64,000 bases of DNA from Yeosuana aquiaggeris (GTDB taxonomy: Bacteria; Bacteroidota; Bacteroidia; Flavobacteriales; Flavobacteriaceae). The notes beneath the pieces were generated by a model. That model did not search any database. It was not told the DNA's origin and worked only from the letters and a program-made list of their open reading frames with translations. This document shows positions 27,440 through 37,223 of the stretch, piece by piece (positions within the stretch are counted from its first letter, which is position 1; every line of letters begins with the position of its first letter). The position numbers and the translations under genes are program-made. The stretch lies in the NCBI RefSeq assembly GCF_044003965.1, contig NZ_JBAWKC010000003.1:372001-436000 (forward strand), given 5' to 3'.

Positions 27440-27911
27440 GCTTAGCCATCGCGCCGTCTGGCCCATTCGCTAAAAATGTATACCATACATTTTCTTTACG
27501 CTTTGTCCCGTAATGAGGATTTGTTTTTTGTTTTTTAAGATCTATTGGGTTTTTAACATCGATGAGTGACTTATGTTTTGGATAAAACTTTAGGTAAGAT
27601 GTCGTTAACCGATTTTTACAAGGATTTGAGCGAATTAAACTCAAATTAGCTCTGTTGCATTGAAACAATTATTAAATTTACCCCGTAAAACTCAGGATTG
27701 AATTGATTAATAGCAAAGCAATTAATTTGAATCATTGGATTTTTTTGTTTCTATAGGAATAGAGGCATTATAAATGATACGATTTAAAATTTGAAATTAA
27801 TGAAGTCGATTTTGTTTTTATGAATGAGGGAATTCACAAAACACATTTGAAAATTTATATAAGTAATTATAATTGTTGCTTAGATAAGTTATGTCCAGAC
27901 GTGACTTCAAA

Positions 27912-27921
27912 AAAAAGGAGG
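27912..27921 (+). promoter_or_regulatory. Shine-Dalgarno sequence fixing the aminotransferase start
   Basis: AAAAAGGAGG precedes the ATG at 27933 by about 11 bases. Strong purine-rich ribosome-binding sites are uncommon in this phylum, and this one supports the internal ATG over the upstream in-frame ATG at 27891. Confidence 0.6.
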
Positions 27922-27932
27922 TATTATTTTTT

Positions 27933-29063
27933 ATGATCACTAAAACTAAGATATATTTATCATCACCTCACATGGGTGGGTCGGAGCAAAAGTACGTCAA
28001 TGATGCTTTTGAAACCAACTGGATAGCCCCATTGGGACCTCATGTTGATGGTTTTGAACAGGCTATTGAAACCTATTTAGAAAACGATGTGTATGCGGCT
28101 GTTTTAAGTTCAGGGACTGCTTCTATACATATGGCTTTACAGCTATTAGGTGTTGGAAAAGGGGATGAAGTACTCTGTCAAAGTTTTACCTTTTCAGCCT
28201 CAGCAAACCCTATTGTTTACCAAGGGGCGCATCCTGTTTTTATTGATAGTGAAAAAGATACCTGGAATATGAGCCCGGAATTATTGGAAATTGCCATCAA
28301 TGACCGGATCCAAAAATATAAAAAACCAAAAGCTATTATTGCCGTGCATCTTTACGGGATGCCTTATAAAGCCAATGAAATCAATGCCATTGCTAAAAAA
28401 TATGAGATACCAGTCATTGAAGACAGTGCAGAGGCTTTAGGAAGCACTTATTTTGGTCAGAAATGTGGTAGCTTATCAGACATCGGTATTTTATCTTTTA
28501 ACGGCAATAAAATTATAACCACTTCTGGAGGCGGTGCTCTCATCGTAAAGCAACCGGAATTAAAACAACGTGCGGTGTTCTTGTCCACTCAGGCACGTGA
28601 TGAGGCCGCACATTATGAACATTCTTCTATTGGTTACAACTATAGGATGAGTAATGTCCTCGCAGGCATCGGCAGAGGTCAAATGGAAGTTCTTGATGAA
28701 AGGGTTCATGCACGTCGAGCTAATTATTTGTTTTACAAATCGAATTTATCAAGTTTTGATTCTGTTCATTTTCTGAATGAACCTGAAGGGTTTTATGCTA
28801 ACAGATGGCTCACCTGCGTCACTTTTGATACAACTGAACAGCGTGAAGCTGTGCGCCTGGCCTTGCTAGAAGAAGATATTGAGTCCAGACCTTTATGGAA
28901 ACCTATGCATATGCAACCCGTCTTTAAAGAGGCTGATTCTTATACCAATGGTATTTCTGAACATTTATTTAACCATGGGCTTTGTTTGCCAAGTGGTTCT
29001 AATTTAACCGAACACGATTTAAACCGTGTGCTCCAAATAATTTCTAATACACTCTCACTATGA
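27933..29063 (+). CDS. DegT/DnrJ/EryC1 (PglE/WecE-like) sugar aminotransferase
   Basis: From the ATG at 27933 the product is 376 residues and begins MITKTKIYLSSPHMGGSEQK, the normal N-terminus for this family. An upstream in-frame ATG at 27891 would add 14 residues that include the ribosome-binding site. Visible features are SSGTASIHMAL (PLP phosphate contacts), VIEDSAEALGS and SFNGNKIITTSGGG with the PLP lysine. It should aminate a 4-keto-6-deoxy UDP-HexNAc made by the dehydratase encoded next, as in PglE/PglF. It overlaps that gene by 4 bases (ATGA), so they are translationally coupled and probably consecutive pathway steps in reverse order. Confidence 0.88.
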   Translation: MITKTKIYLSSPHMGGSEQKYVNDAFETNWIAPLGPHVDGFEQAIETYLENDVYAAVLSSGTASIHMALQLLGVGKGDEVLCQSFTFSASANPIVYQGAHPVFIDSEKDTWNMSPELLEIAINDRIQKYKKPKAIIAVHLYGMPYKANEINAIAKKYEIPVIEDSAEALGSTYFGQKCGSLSDIGILSFNGNKIITTSGGGALIVKQPELKQRAVFLSTQARDEAAHYEHSSIGYNYRMSNVLAGIGRGQMEVLDERVHARRANYLFYKSNLSSFDSVHFLNEPEGFYANRWLTCVTFDTTEQREAVRLALLEEDIESRPLWKPMHMQPVFKEADSYTNGISEHLFNHGLCLPSGSNLTEHDLNRVLQIISNTLSL

Positions 29064-31012
29064 TAAAAAATTACTTTACTTATTACTCTCAAAAGTATGC
29101 CTCTAAATGGCTGGTTTTGGTTATTGATCTAGTTTCTGTGGTTACAACTTTTTTATTGGCCTATTTAATACGTTTTAACTTCACGCTTGATTTTGATAAA
29201 AAGCAATTATTAGTTCAAGTACCAATCACACTTTTTATTGCTAGTGTCAGTTTTTTAAGCATTGGCTCCTATAAAAGTGTCATTCGTCATACAGGCTTAA
29301 CCGATGTGATCAATTTGTTTAAATCGGTGACGCTCATGACTTTTATGGCGGTTTTTTTGGTAGTTTCTAATAGAATTATTGAATTGATTCCTGGCTTTAC
29401 TATTCCTTTATCAATTATTGTTATGCATGCCTTGTTAAGTTTTATGGTCTTAAGTGCCAGCAGGTTTTTGTTTAAGGCACTCTACCGTTATGTTAAATGC
29501 CGCTTTATTACCTCAAAAAAGATCTTAATTTATGGTGCAGGAGATTCAGGCTTAGTGACTTATAATGCCTTGGTGAATAATGTGAAGACCAGATTTGAAG
29601 TGCTGGCTTTTATTGATGACAATGAAAAAAAGGTAGGTAAAAAAATCAACGGGGTTCCTGTTTTATCTTTTAAAGAAATAAGCCTTGCTTATCTTAAAAT
29701 AAATCAGATAGAAGAAATTGTGGTGGCAACCCAACATTTAGATACCAGTAAATTAATTTCTTTAATAGATTCTTTGATTGATTCTAAAGTTAAAATCACC
29801 AAAGTGCCACCTATTGAAAAATGGATCAATGGCGAATTGAATACAAGTCAAATAAAAACGGTTCAGATAGAAGATCTTTTAGGGCGCGCACCCATTCAAA
29901 TAGAAAATCCTAATTTATTGAACGAATTCAGAGGTGAAACCATTGTGATTACTGGTGCTGCTGGCTCTATAGGCAGTGAACTGGTGCTTCAACTCTCTCA
30001 TTTTGATACCAAGCATTTAGTGCTTATAGATCAGGCAGAATCCCCTCTTTATGATCTGCAGCAGGAATTACATAGAAAAGGAAAATATAATTTCACCACG
30101 ATTGTGGCTGATATCCGTGATGGCTTGCGGATAGATGGTATTTTCCAGGAATTTAAACCCACCATGGTGTTTCATGCGGCTGCCTATAAACACGTCCCTC
30201 TTATGGAAGCATCGCCTTACGAATCCATAAAAATAAATGTGAATGGTACTAAAATTTTAGCGGATATCTCATCACGATATAATGTGAAGAAATTTGTATT
30301 TATTTCTACCGATAAGGCGGTCAACCCAACCAGTGTGATGGGAGCCACCAAGCGTTTGGCTGAAATGTATATTAGTTGTCTCCAAAAAGAGAGTAAAACA
30401 AAATTTATTACCACGCGTTTTGGAAATGTTTTGGGATCTAATGGTTCTGTGATTCCTTTATTTAAGAAACAAATTGAAAATGGTGGTCCTTTAACCTTGA
30501 CGCATAAAGACATTACCCGCTATTTTATGACCATTCCAGAGGCTTCGCAACTGGTATTGGAAGCAGGCACTATGGGAAAAGGGGGTGAAATATTTATTTT
30601 TGATATGGGAGACTCTGTAAAGATTTATTACCTTGCGCTTAATATGATCAAATTGTCTGGATTACGCTATCCTGAAGATATTGATATTCAAATCACAGGA
30701 TTGCGACCTGGTGAAAAATTATATGAGGAATTATTAGCTAATGGTGAGAATACCTTGTCTACGTATCATAAGAAAATTATGATCAGTAAAACACGGGAAC
30801 TTGATTATGACAAAATTAAGAGTGATATTGAGGCCTTATGCATAACCAATCGTTTTCAGAATAACAATATCGTTTTAAAAATGAAACAATTGATTCCTGA
30901 ATACAAATCGAATAACTCTGATTATGAGAAATTTGACAAACGTTCTAAGGTTTATAAAAAAGAGCAAGACACTGTTAATAATCAGATTGATAAAACTTTT
31001 ATAAATCTTTAA
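29060..31012 (+). CDS. Membrane-bound UDP-HexNAc 4,6-dehydratase (PglF/WbpM/CapD-like)
   Basis: The 650-residue protein has four N-terminal membrane helices (about residues 12-145), a first Rossmann-like domain (KKILIYGAGDSGLVTYNAL) and a catalytic SDR domain with VITGAAGSIGSELVLQLS (near residue 295), FISTDKAVNPTSVMGATKR with the M-x3-K variant active site, and GLRPGEKLYEELL. PglF/WbpM enzymes convert UDP-GlcNAc to the 4-keto-6-deoxy sugar, the first step to bacillosamine or FucNAc-type sugars. The C-terminal ~50 residues are charged. It follows the aminotransferase gene with a 4-base overlap and precedes the export lipoprotein gene. Confidence 0.9.
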   Translation: MIKNYFTYYSQKYASKWLVLVIDLVSVVTTFLLAYLIRFNFTLDFDKKQLLVQVPITLFIASVSFLSIGSYKSVIRHTGLTDVINLFKSVTLMTFMAVFLVVSNRIIELIPGFTIPLSIIVMHALLSFMVLSASRFLFKALYRYVKCRFITSKKILIYGAGDSGLVTYNALVNNVKTRFEVLAFIDDNEKKVGKKINGVPVLSFKEISLAYLKINQIEEIVVATQHLDTSKLISLIDSLIDSKVKITKVPPIEKWINGELNTSQIKTVQIEDLLGRAPIQIENPNLLNEFRGETIVITGAAGSIGSELVLQLSHFDTKHLVLIDQAESPLYDLQQELHRKGKYNFTTIVADIRDGLRIDGIFQEFKPTMVFHAAAYKHVPLMEASPYESIKINVNGTKILADISSRYNVKKFVFISTDKAVNPTSVMGATKRLAEMYISCLQKESKTKFITTRFGNVLGSNGSVIPLFKKQIENGGPLTLTHKDITRYFMTIPEASQLVLEAGTMGKGGEIFIFDMGDSVKIYYLALNMIKLSGLRYPEDIDIQITGLRPGEKLYEELLANGENTLSTYHKKIMISKTRELDYDKIKSDIEALCITNRFQNNNIVLKMKQLIPEYKSNNSDYEKFDKRSKVYKKEQDTVNNQIDKTFINL

Positions 31013-31050
31013 ATTAGTTGTTTATAATCAGGTCCCCAAATACATATTTT

Positions 31051-31830
31051 ATGAAATCATCTTTAATTTTAATTTCCAGAAATACTTTCTTTATGCAAGT
31101 ATTTCTGATTAGTATTCTTTTTAATTCCTGTAGCTCTCTGAAAGAAGAAGTGGTGTATTTTCAAAATGCCAAAAACTTTGAAACTATTGTAGATACCGAT
31201 ACGTTTACACCTAAATTTAAAGTGAATGATATTGTTAGTATTTATATTTCGACTTTTGATCCGGAAGCATCGAAGCCATTTAATCTTATTAAGGAAAGTG
31301 GTGGTGGAAGTGCTCAGTTTCTTGATTATCTGATTGATACCGATGGTAATATTGATTTTCCGGTTTTAGGCAAAGTAAAACTATTAGGTTTGACTGTAGA
31401 ACAAGCGAAAGAGCTCATTAAAGAAAAACTGGCTGAAGGCTACTTAAAAGATCCCATTGTTAATTTGAGAATTTTAAATTTTCGAATTACGGTATTAGGA
31501 GAAGTTGGTTCGCCAGGTACTTATCCCATTTCCGGAGAACGCATTACAATCATGGAAGCATTGGGCTTAGCAGGTGATTTAACGATTAAAGGAAGACGAG
31601 ATAATATTTTAGTTGTTAGAGATTTTAATGGCACCAAAACTTATACTCGCATCAATTTAACCAATAAAGAAGTTTTTAATTCACCCGTCTATTTTTTAAC
31701 CCAAAATGATGTAGTGTATGTAGAACCAAATCACTCCGCTTCAACCTCGGCAAAAGGTGATACCAGAATAGGGACTATTTTATCTGTTTCTGCCTTTTTA
31801 ATCAGTATTGCCATTTTAGTCACCCGATAA
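31051..31830 (+). CDS. wza: Polysaccharide export lipoprotein (Wza-like)
   Basis: From the ATG at 31051 the protein is 259 residues, with a lipoprotein signal peptide ending ISILFNSC (Cys at about 27). The frame stays open back to a TTG at 31018, but that start would lengthen the signal unusually; an ATG at 31093 is also possible. It has a polysaccharide export (Poly_export) domain, FKVNDIVSIYIST through GKVKLLGLTVEQAKELI, then an SLBB domain (TVLGEVGSPGTYPISGERI) and a C-terminal hydrophobic segment. It should form the outer-membrane export channel partner of the Wzc-like kinase encoded 15 bases downstream. Confidence 0.88.
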   Translation: MKSSLILISRNTFFMQVFLISILFNSCSSLKEEVVYFQNAKNFETIVDTDTFTPKFKVNDIVSIYISTFDPEASKPFNLIKESGGGSAQFLDYLIDTDGNIDFPVLGKVKLLGLTVEQAKELIKEKLAEGYLKDPIVNLRILNFRITVLGEVGSPGTYPISGERITIMEALGLAGDLTIKGRRDNILVVRDFNGTKTYTRINLTNKEVFNSPVYFLTQNDVVYVEPNHSASTSAKGDTRIGTILSVSAFLISIAILVTR

Positions 31831-31845
31831 TTCGACTTATTACTT

Positions 31846-34230
31846 ATGATTACAAATCAAAACCAATCTTTTGTTCCTGAAAATTCACAAGGTTTTAATC
31901 TTAAGAAAACACTCGCTTTATATACCAAAAAATGGTTTTGGTTTGTTTTAAGTGCTGCGCTTTGTTTTTCTATCGCTTTCATTTATTTGCGTTACGAAAT
32001 TCCTGCATATCAGTCCATTGCTAATATCATGCTGATTAGTGAAAAAGACCAGAGCTCACCAGGAGCCGTTTTTAATGATATTTCTATGTTTTCACAAAAT
32101 GCCGATGCCCAGGTGGAGGATGAAATTTTAGTATTAAAGTCAAGAGGGGTTATTGAAAGTGTGGTGAAAAAATTACATTTGAACCTGCAGTATTTTGTCG
32201 AAGGCACTGTTTTAACTACTGAACTTTATAATAATGCGCCCATTGCCATTAATTTTATAGCCTCAGATTCCATTATTAATGCAACTAATTTTAATTTTCA
32301 TATTGACATTACTTCAGATGTAGGCTTTGATTATCGTATTAATAAAGATGATAATCCTAAGCATTTTACTTTTGGAGAAACCATTCCTACCGCTTTTGGA
32401 GGCATGATCATTACGCCTAAAACAGAATCCAAGAAAAATTTATCGGGTACCAATCTTAATATACAAATGACCTCAGTCAATTATATGACTGAATCTTTAA
32501 GGAATAATATTTTTGTTTATCAGTCCGGTAAATCTTCCAAAGTTTTAACGATCAGTTTGGTAGATCCTTTACCTAACAAAGCCATAGATATTATTAATAC
32601 GCTGATTATGGAGTATGATAGTTATTCCTCCAAAGTTAAAAATATACGTGCTAAAAACACAGCAGAATTTATTGACTCCAGGGTTGAATTAATCGCTTCT
32701 GATCTAGTGAATGTAGATGACAGCATTGTGCGTTTTAAGACCGGTAACAAAATTACAGATGTTAGTTCTGAAGCGGGTCAATTTTTGAGTTCCAGTGCGC
32801 AAAATGAACAATCCTTAGATGAGCTTAGAACCCAGATGCGGATTTTAGATTATATGAACGAATCCTTAAATAGTTCTGCCGGTTTTGAACCCATTCCCGC
32901 TAATTTAGGGATAGGTGATCCTGCCATCAGTGCACTTGCAGCTCGTTATAGTGAGTTATTGAGTAATCGTGAACGGCTTTTGCGCAGTGCAGGAGAGAAA
33001 AACTTAGTAGTAGTAGAGCTGGATCAGTCTTTAAATAGTATCAGACAAAGCTTAAGACAAAATATTAATAATGCGACTAAATCACTGAATATTCGCATGG
33101 GGAGTCTGGAAACCCAATCTGACCGGATCAATTCAAAAATATTTTCTGTACCTGGTCAGGAACGTAGGTTAAGATCTATTGAACGTAAACAGGGCATCAA
33201 GGAATCTTTATATTTATATTTATTACAAAAACGGGAAGAAGCGGCTATTACCTTAACAGCCACCTCTCCTAATTTAAAGATCGTGGATACCGCATATACT
33301 TTTGGCGCTCCTGTATCGCCCAACAGCCGTATGATTTATATAGGAGCCCTCTTTATTGGATTATTTTTACCTTTCTCTATTATTTACGTGGGCGATTTAT
33401 TAGACACCAAGATTCATAATAAAGAAGATCTAGACCAAATTATAAAGGACATGCCTGTTTTAGGCGAATTACCAAGACTTAAAGGTAAAGAATTAAATAG
33501 TCTGGTGGCAAGAAATGACCGATCTCTACTCTCTGAATCATTCCGAATTATTAGAACTAATTTTGATTTTGTTAGAAGAGGCAGACACGTACAAGCCTAT
33601 GATAATGTCATTTTTATAACCTCCACTATTAATGGGGAAGGTAAATCCTTTTTCAGCATTAATATGGCACTTACGCTCGCTAATACCGATAAACGTGTAT
33701 TATTGATAGGTGCGGATATTAGAAACCCTCAAACCTATTTAGGTTTGGCAAATCAAAAGAAAAAGCAGATATCTAAAACAGGGCTTACCGAATATTTAAC
33801 CGATAATTCAATAGCTGTAGATGAAGCCATAGAAACTTATACCATCAGTGATAATAAAATAGATGTGTTGTTATCAGGAAAAGTTCCACCAAACCCGGCT
33901 GAGCTGTTAATGAGTGAACGGATGAAGCCTCTTTTTGATCATGTGTCAAATAAATATGATTATGTGATTGTAGATACAGCTCCTTCTATGTTAGTGACGG
34001 ACACCTTATTGATTAGTCAATACGCTGGGCATACTGTTTATGTCACGAGAGCGGATTATACCGAAAAGAGTCTCTTAAATTTTGCGAAAGATCTGCATGA
34101 CAAAAACAAACTGAACGGGATGATGCTGGTAGTGAATGATGTCAATCAGGCTAATTTTGGGTATGGTGCGAGATATGGGTATTATGGGGCTAAGAAGAAA
34201 TCTTTCTTTAACCCATTTTCAAAAAGTTAA
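31846..34230 (+). CDS. wzc: Polysaccharide co-polymerase / tyrosine autokinase (Wzc-like)
   Basis: The 794-residue protein has a Wzz domain flanked by two membrane segments (about residues 30-50 and 505-525), a coiled periplasmic stretch and a cytoplasmic BY-kinase domain. The kinase shows Walker A STINGEGKS (about residue 598), Walker A' LLIGADIRNPQT, Walker B YVIVDTAPS and a tyrosine-containing tail GYGARYGYYG. Such proteins set chain length and drive export by cycles of autophosphorylation. The tail has only four closely spaced tyrosines. It is the last gene of the plus-strand export arm. Confidence 0.92.
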   Translation: MITNQNQSFVPENSQGFNLKKTLALYTKKWFWFVLSAALCFSIAFIYLRYEIPAYQSIANIMLISEKDQSSPGAVFNDISMFSQNADAQVEDEILVLKSRGVIESVVKKLHLNLQYFVEGTVLTTELYNNAPIAINFIASDSIINATNFNFHIDITSDVGFDYRINKDDNPKHFTFGETIPTAFGGMIITPKTESKKNLSGTNLNIQMTSVNYMTESLRNNIFVYQSGKSSKVLTISLVDPLPNKAIDIINTLIMEYDSYSSKVKNIRAKNTAEFIDSRVELIASDLVNVDDSIVRFKTGNKITDVSSEAGQFLSSSAQNEQSLDELRTQMRILDYMNESLNSSAGFEPIPANLGIGDPAISALAARYSELLSNRERLLRSAGEKNLVVVELDQSLNSIRQSLRQNINNATKSLNIRMGSLETQSDRINSKIFSVPGQERRLRSIERKQGIKESLYLYLLQKREEAAITLTATSPNLKIVDTAYTFGAPVSPNSRMIYIGALFIGLFLPFSIIYVGDLLDTKIHNKEDLDQIIKDMPVLGELPRLKGKELNSLVARNDRSLLSESFRIIRTNFDFVRRGRHVQAYDNVIFITSTINGEGKSFFSINMALTLANTDKRVLLIGADIRNPQTYLGLANQKKKQISKTGLTEYLTDNSIAVDEAIETYTISDNKIDVLLSGKVPPNPAELLMSERMKPLFDHVSNKYDYVIVDTAPSMLVTDTLLISQYAGHTVYVTRADYTEKSLLNFAKDLHDKNKLNGMMLVVNDVNQANFGYGARYGYYGAKKKSFFNPFSKS

Positions 34231-34267
34231 CAAGCTTTATGGATTTGATATGACATGAAAAGTGAAA

Positions 34268-34294
34268 GCCTAGTTTTGAGGTTTATACCTAGGC
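34268..34294. terminator. Possible bidirectional terminator
   Basis: Between the convergent kinase and small acidic protein genes, GCCTAG (34268-34273) and CTAGGC (34289-34294) can pair around a 15-base loop, followed by a T-rich stretch on the plus strand. The stem is short, so this is a weak call. Confidence 0.35.
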
Positions 34295-34301
34295 AGGCCT
34301 T

Positions 34302-34616
34302 TTATTCTTCCTCGTCATCCTTAAAAAGATTAGGCTCCACGATATCTTCTAGGTCTGGATCTACTATCACATTTCCTAATTCATTGACCTCATAATCTTC
34401 ACTGTCAAAATTGGTCATGGTATAGTGCAATTTGGTGCTTACTTTCACTAAATAGTCGGCATCTTCGGTTTCAATTTCAACTGCTTCAATGGTTTCATTA
34501 TGATGATTGTCAAAAGTGATGATATCCTTGTCACTATAGCCGTCAGGAAATTTTTCCGTAAGTAATTTTAGGAGTTGCGGTGTTAACTTTTTGTAATCAA
34601 CTATAATTCTTTTCAT
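34302..34616 (-). CDS. Small acidic conserved protein of unknown function
   Basis: This 104-residue, strongly acidic protein starts MKRIIVDYKKLTPQLLKLLT and ends in LEDIVEPNLFKDDEEE. It has no signal peptide, membrane segment or recognisable catalytic motif. Relatives in flavobacteria are, to my recollection, sometimes labelled DNA primase, but nothing in the sequence (no zinc finger or TOPRIM motif) supports that. It is cytoplasmic by appearance and lies upstream-to-downstream between aroB and the kinase gene. A real gene is likely because the frame is complete, codon use matches neighbours and composition is non-random. Confidence 0.75.
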   Translation of the reverse strand: MKRIIVDYKKLTPQLLKLLTEKFPDGYSDKDIITFDNHHNETIEAVEIETEDADYLVKVSTKLHYTMTNFDSEDYEVNELGNVIVDPDLEDIVEPNLFKDDEEE

Positions 34617-34792
34617 CTGTAAAATTTTTAAAAAAAATACTATTGTTCAGATGTGATACCTATTTATCATTTTTGGCAATCACCAAAAACACAAAAACAA
34701 TTCAAAATAAAATAGTGGTTGATGCTAAATATTTGCATTAAAAGTATGCAAACACTTATATTATAAAGTTACAATTTTTTTTTGATTTTAAA

Positions 34793-35860
34793 TCAAGAGG
34801 CGTAAAATTTAAAAGCATTTAAAATAATAGATTCTTCAACGATACAATCCATTTTTGGCTTCCCTATGGCCTCCAGAAGTACAAAGTTGATATTACCATG
34901 ATGATTCTTTTTATCATACTTCAATAAGCTCATAATAGGCTGATAATCTGCAGCGTCAAAAGGAATGACTCCATAATACTTATTCAGGACTGTTTTGATT
35001 TCTTGCGCTGTTTCCATAGGTAAATCAACCAGTTGTGTGGAAATATAACACGCTAACACCATCCCAATGGCTATGGCTTCACCATGTAATAGCTCTGGTT
35101 TATTTGGATGGCTCAAAAAATAGGACTCAATCGCATGCCCAAGGGTGTGACCAAAATTTAAGGTTTTACGAATATTGTTTTCAAAAGGATCAATATCTAC
35201 CACTTCCTTTTTGATCAGGACAGATTCATATATTAATTGATCTAAATCATCCAGATTTAAAGCCGATAAGTCTTTAAATTTATTCCAGTACGCTTCATCT
35301 CTGATCAAACCATGTTTAAGCATCTCAGCCAACCCAGAACGCATTTGGTTGGATGGCAGAGTTCTTAAATATTGCGTATCTATTAATACTAGATCAGGAA
35401 TACTTGTCACTCCGATCTGATTTTTTAAAGTCCCCAGATCAACCCCCGTTTTACCACCTACAGAAGCATCTACCATGGATAATAGGGTAGTAGGGATATT
35501 AATGTAGGCAATCCCCCTTTTAAAAGTAGAGGCTACAAAGCCTCCTAAATCGGTAATCACACCACCTCCTATATTAATGAGCAGGCTTTTTCTGTCCCCG
35601 TTTAAGTCAGATAAGGTGTTCCAGACACCAACACAGGTGTCAATTGTCTTATTTATTTCGCCCGACTCAATTTCAATAATTTCAATAGTTGCAGAGGTTT
35701 CTAATTGTTCCAGTAAAATGGGTAAACATAATTCATGGGTGTTTTCATCGACTAAAATAAAAATACTTGAAAATTTTTTGTTTTTAATATGCTTATTTAG
35801 AGATGTATAACAATGCTTATTGAAATGTATGATTGAATTATTTGCAGTGATGGATTTCAT
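34793..35860 (-). CDS. aroB: 3-dehydroquinate synthase
   Basis: The 355-residue AroB cyclises DAHP to 3-dehydroquinate in the shikimate pathway, using NAD and a metal ion. Visible landmarks are LINIGGGVITDLGGFVASTF, the IPTTLLSMVDASVGGKTGVD block, and metal-ligand segments LAEMLKHGLI, LNFGHTLGHAIE and LLHGEAIAIGMV. Length is normal for the family. It is divergently placed from proline dehydrogenase, with a 183-base gap holding the latter's promoter. No other aromatic amino acid genes are nearby. Confidence 0.95.
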   Translation of the reverse strand: MKSITANNSIIHFNKHCYTSLNKHIKNKKFSSIFILVDENTHELCLPILLEQLETSATIEIIEIESGEINKTIDTCVGVWNTLSDLNGDRKSLLINIGGGVITDLGGFVASTFKRGIAYINIPTTLLSMVDASVGGKTGVDLGTLKNQIGVTSIPDLVLIDTQYLRTLPSNQMRSGLAEMLKHGLIRDEAYWNKFKDLSALNLDDLDQLIYESVLIKKEVVDIDPFENNIRKTLNFGHTLGHAIESYFLSHPNKPELLHGEAIAIGMVLACYISTQLVDLPMETAQEIKTVLNKYYGVIPFDAADYQPIMSLLKYDKKNHHGNINFVLLEAIGKPKMDCIVEESIILNAFKFYAS

Positions 35861-36018
35861 GAGTTAATAGGTATTGAAATGTCTTTAAAATGAATTTGAA
35901 AGGGTCTGTTTATTTACTTATTTTAATCTTTTTGCTTATGCTCATTTCATAAACAAAAAAATAATCTTTGGGCGTGAAAATAAGGAGATTTTATATAAAA
36001 TGATAACTCCAGCATCAT

Positions 36019-36026
36019 TATCTTTG
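36019..36026 (+). promoter_or_regulatory. -7 box of the proline dehydrogenase promoter
   Basis: TATCTTTG matches the Bacteroidota TAnnTTTG consensus 18 bases before the ATG at 36044. No well-spaced -33 TTTG is visible. Confidence 0.5.
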
Positions 36027-36043
36027 TATTAATTTTTTTAATA

Positions 36044-37219
36044 ATGATTTCCGAACCTATTTTTGATAATACAGAAATTGCTTTTTCGTTAAAAAGTGAT
36101 TCGCAACTTGAACGCGCTTATTTCTTATTTAAAATGATTTCCATTGAACCTTTGGTAAAAATTGGCACTGCGGCGACCAATTTTGCTATTAAGGCCCATT
36201 TGCCAATAGAAGGCTTGATACGATCGACGGTCTTTGACCATTTTTGTGGTGGTGTTAATGAGGAAGATTGTTTGCCAGTGATTGACAAAATGTATGAAAC
36301 AGGGGTGAGTTCTGTATTGGATTATTCCGTTGAAGGCAAAGAAAATGATAAGGAGTTTGATGCCGCCATGACCATGACCTTAAAGATCATGGATTTTGCT
36401 AAAGAAAAGAAATCGATGCCTATTGCTGTTTTTAAACCTACTGGTTTTGGAAGACTTAAACTGTTTCAAAAAATTGGAAGTGGGGTGCCTCTAACTGATC
36501 AGGAAAAAGAAGAATGGCAAAAAGTAGTCAACAGATATGATGCTGTTTGCAAGAAAGGCAAAGAGCACAATATTGAAGTATTAATTGACGCAGAAGAAAG
36601 CTGGATGCAAGACGCTTCTGATATTTTGGTGCGAGAAATGATGCAAAAATACAACACCCAAAAACCCATTGTATACAATACCTTGCAGATGTACCGCACG
36701 GATCGTCTGGATTTCTTAAAAAAAGAACATCAGCTTGCTAAAGAAAAAGGCTATTTTTTAGGTATGAAATTAGTGAGAGGCGCTTATTTAGAAAAGGAAA
36801 ATGAGCGTGCTAAAGAAAAAGGCTATCCAACTCCCATGTGTAAAAGTAAATTAGAAACAGACACTAATTTTAATAATGCGGTCGCCTATATGTTAGATAA
36901 CTTAAAGGACATGTCCATCTTTATAGGATCACATAATGAAGACAGCTCTTATTTTGCCATGCAAATGATGGCTGAAAAAGGTTTGAAAAATAATGATGAC
37001 CGGGTTTGGTTTGGACAATTATATGGCATGAGTGATCATATTAGTTTTAATTTGGCCAGCAAAGGCTATAATGTGGCAAAATACATCCCATTTGGCCCTG
37101 TAAGAGACGTGATGCCGTATTTAATAAGACGTGCTGAAGAAAACACCTCGGTTGCCGGGCAAACAGGCAGAGAGCTGTCTTTATTAACTAAGGAAAAACA
37201 AAGACGAAAACTACTCTAG
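36044..37219 (+). CDS. Proline dehydrogenase (monofunctional)
   Basis: This 391-residue FAD enzyme oxidises proline to pyrroline-5-carboxylate. Signatures include VLIDAEESWMQDASDILVRE, YNTLQMYRTDRLDFL, GMKLVRGAYLEKENERAKE and the C-terminal YIPFGPVRDVMPYLIRRAEE with the conserved Arg pair that binds the substrate carboxylate. There is no fused P5C dehydrogenase or DNA-binding domain, unlike PutA. It ends 4 bases from the convergent SDR gene with no room for a separate terminator. Confidence 0.93.
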   Translation: MISEPIFDNTEIAFSLKSDSQLERAYFLFKMISIEPLVKIGTAATNFAIKAHLPIEGLIRSTVFDHFCGGVNEEDCLPVIDKMYETGVSSVLDYSVEGKENDKEFDAAMTMTLKIMDFAKEKKSMPIAVFKPTGFGRLKLFQKIGSGVPLTDQEKEEWQKVVNRYDAVCKKGKEHNIEVLIDAEESWMQDASDILVREMMQKYNTQKPIVYNTLQMYRTDRLDFLKKEHQLAKEKGYFLGMKLVRGAYLEKENERAKEKGYPTPMCKSKLETDTNFNNAVAYMLDNLKDMSIFIGSHNEDSSYFAMQMMAEKGLKNNDDRVWFGQLYGMSDHISFNLASKGYNVAKYIPFGPVRDVMPYLIRRAEENTSVAGQTGRELSLLTKEKQRRKLL

Positions 37220-37223
37220 TAAT

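Larger units (their letters stand above)
26950..27932. other. Divergent intergenic region with repeats
   Basis: About 980 bases separate the minus-strand synthesis genes from the plus-strand export genes, so promoters for both arms should lie here. It holds short AGTGA-type and TAGATGGT direct repeats (about 27090-27165), the REP/MITE-like elements described separately, and from 27440 to 27668 a minus-strand open frame ending in NGPDGAMAKRLQ that may be a degenerate remnant. The plus-strand ORF at 27155-27403 is just the two repeat copies read through and is not a gene. Confidence 0.6.

Noticed and set aside
27891..27932. Upstream ATG for the sugar aminotransferase
   Set aside because: The added residues encode the Shine-Dalgarno sequence itself and are not a family N-terminus.
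31018..31050. TTG start for the Wza-like lipoprotein
   Set aside because: It would precede the signal peptide with eleven odd residues; the ATG at 31051 gives a normal lipoprotein signal.
34302..34616. Labelling the small acidic protein as DNA primase
   Set aside because: No zinc-binding, TOPRIM or helicase-interaction motif is visible in its 104 residues.
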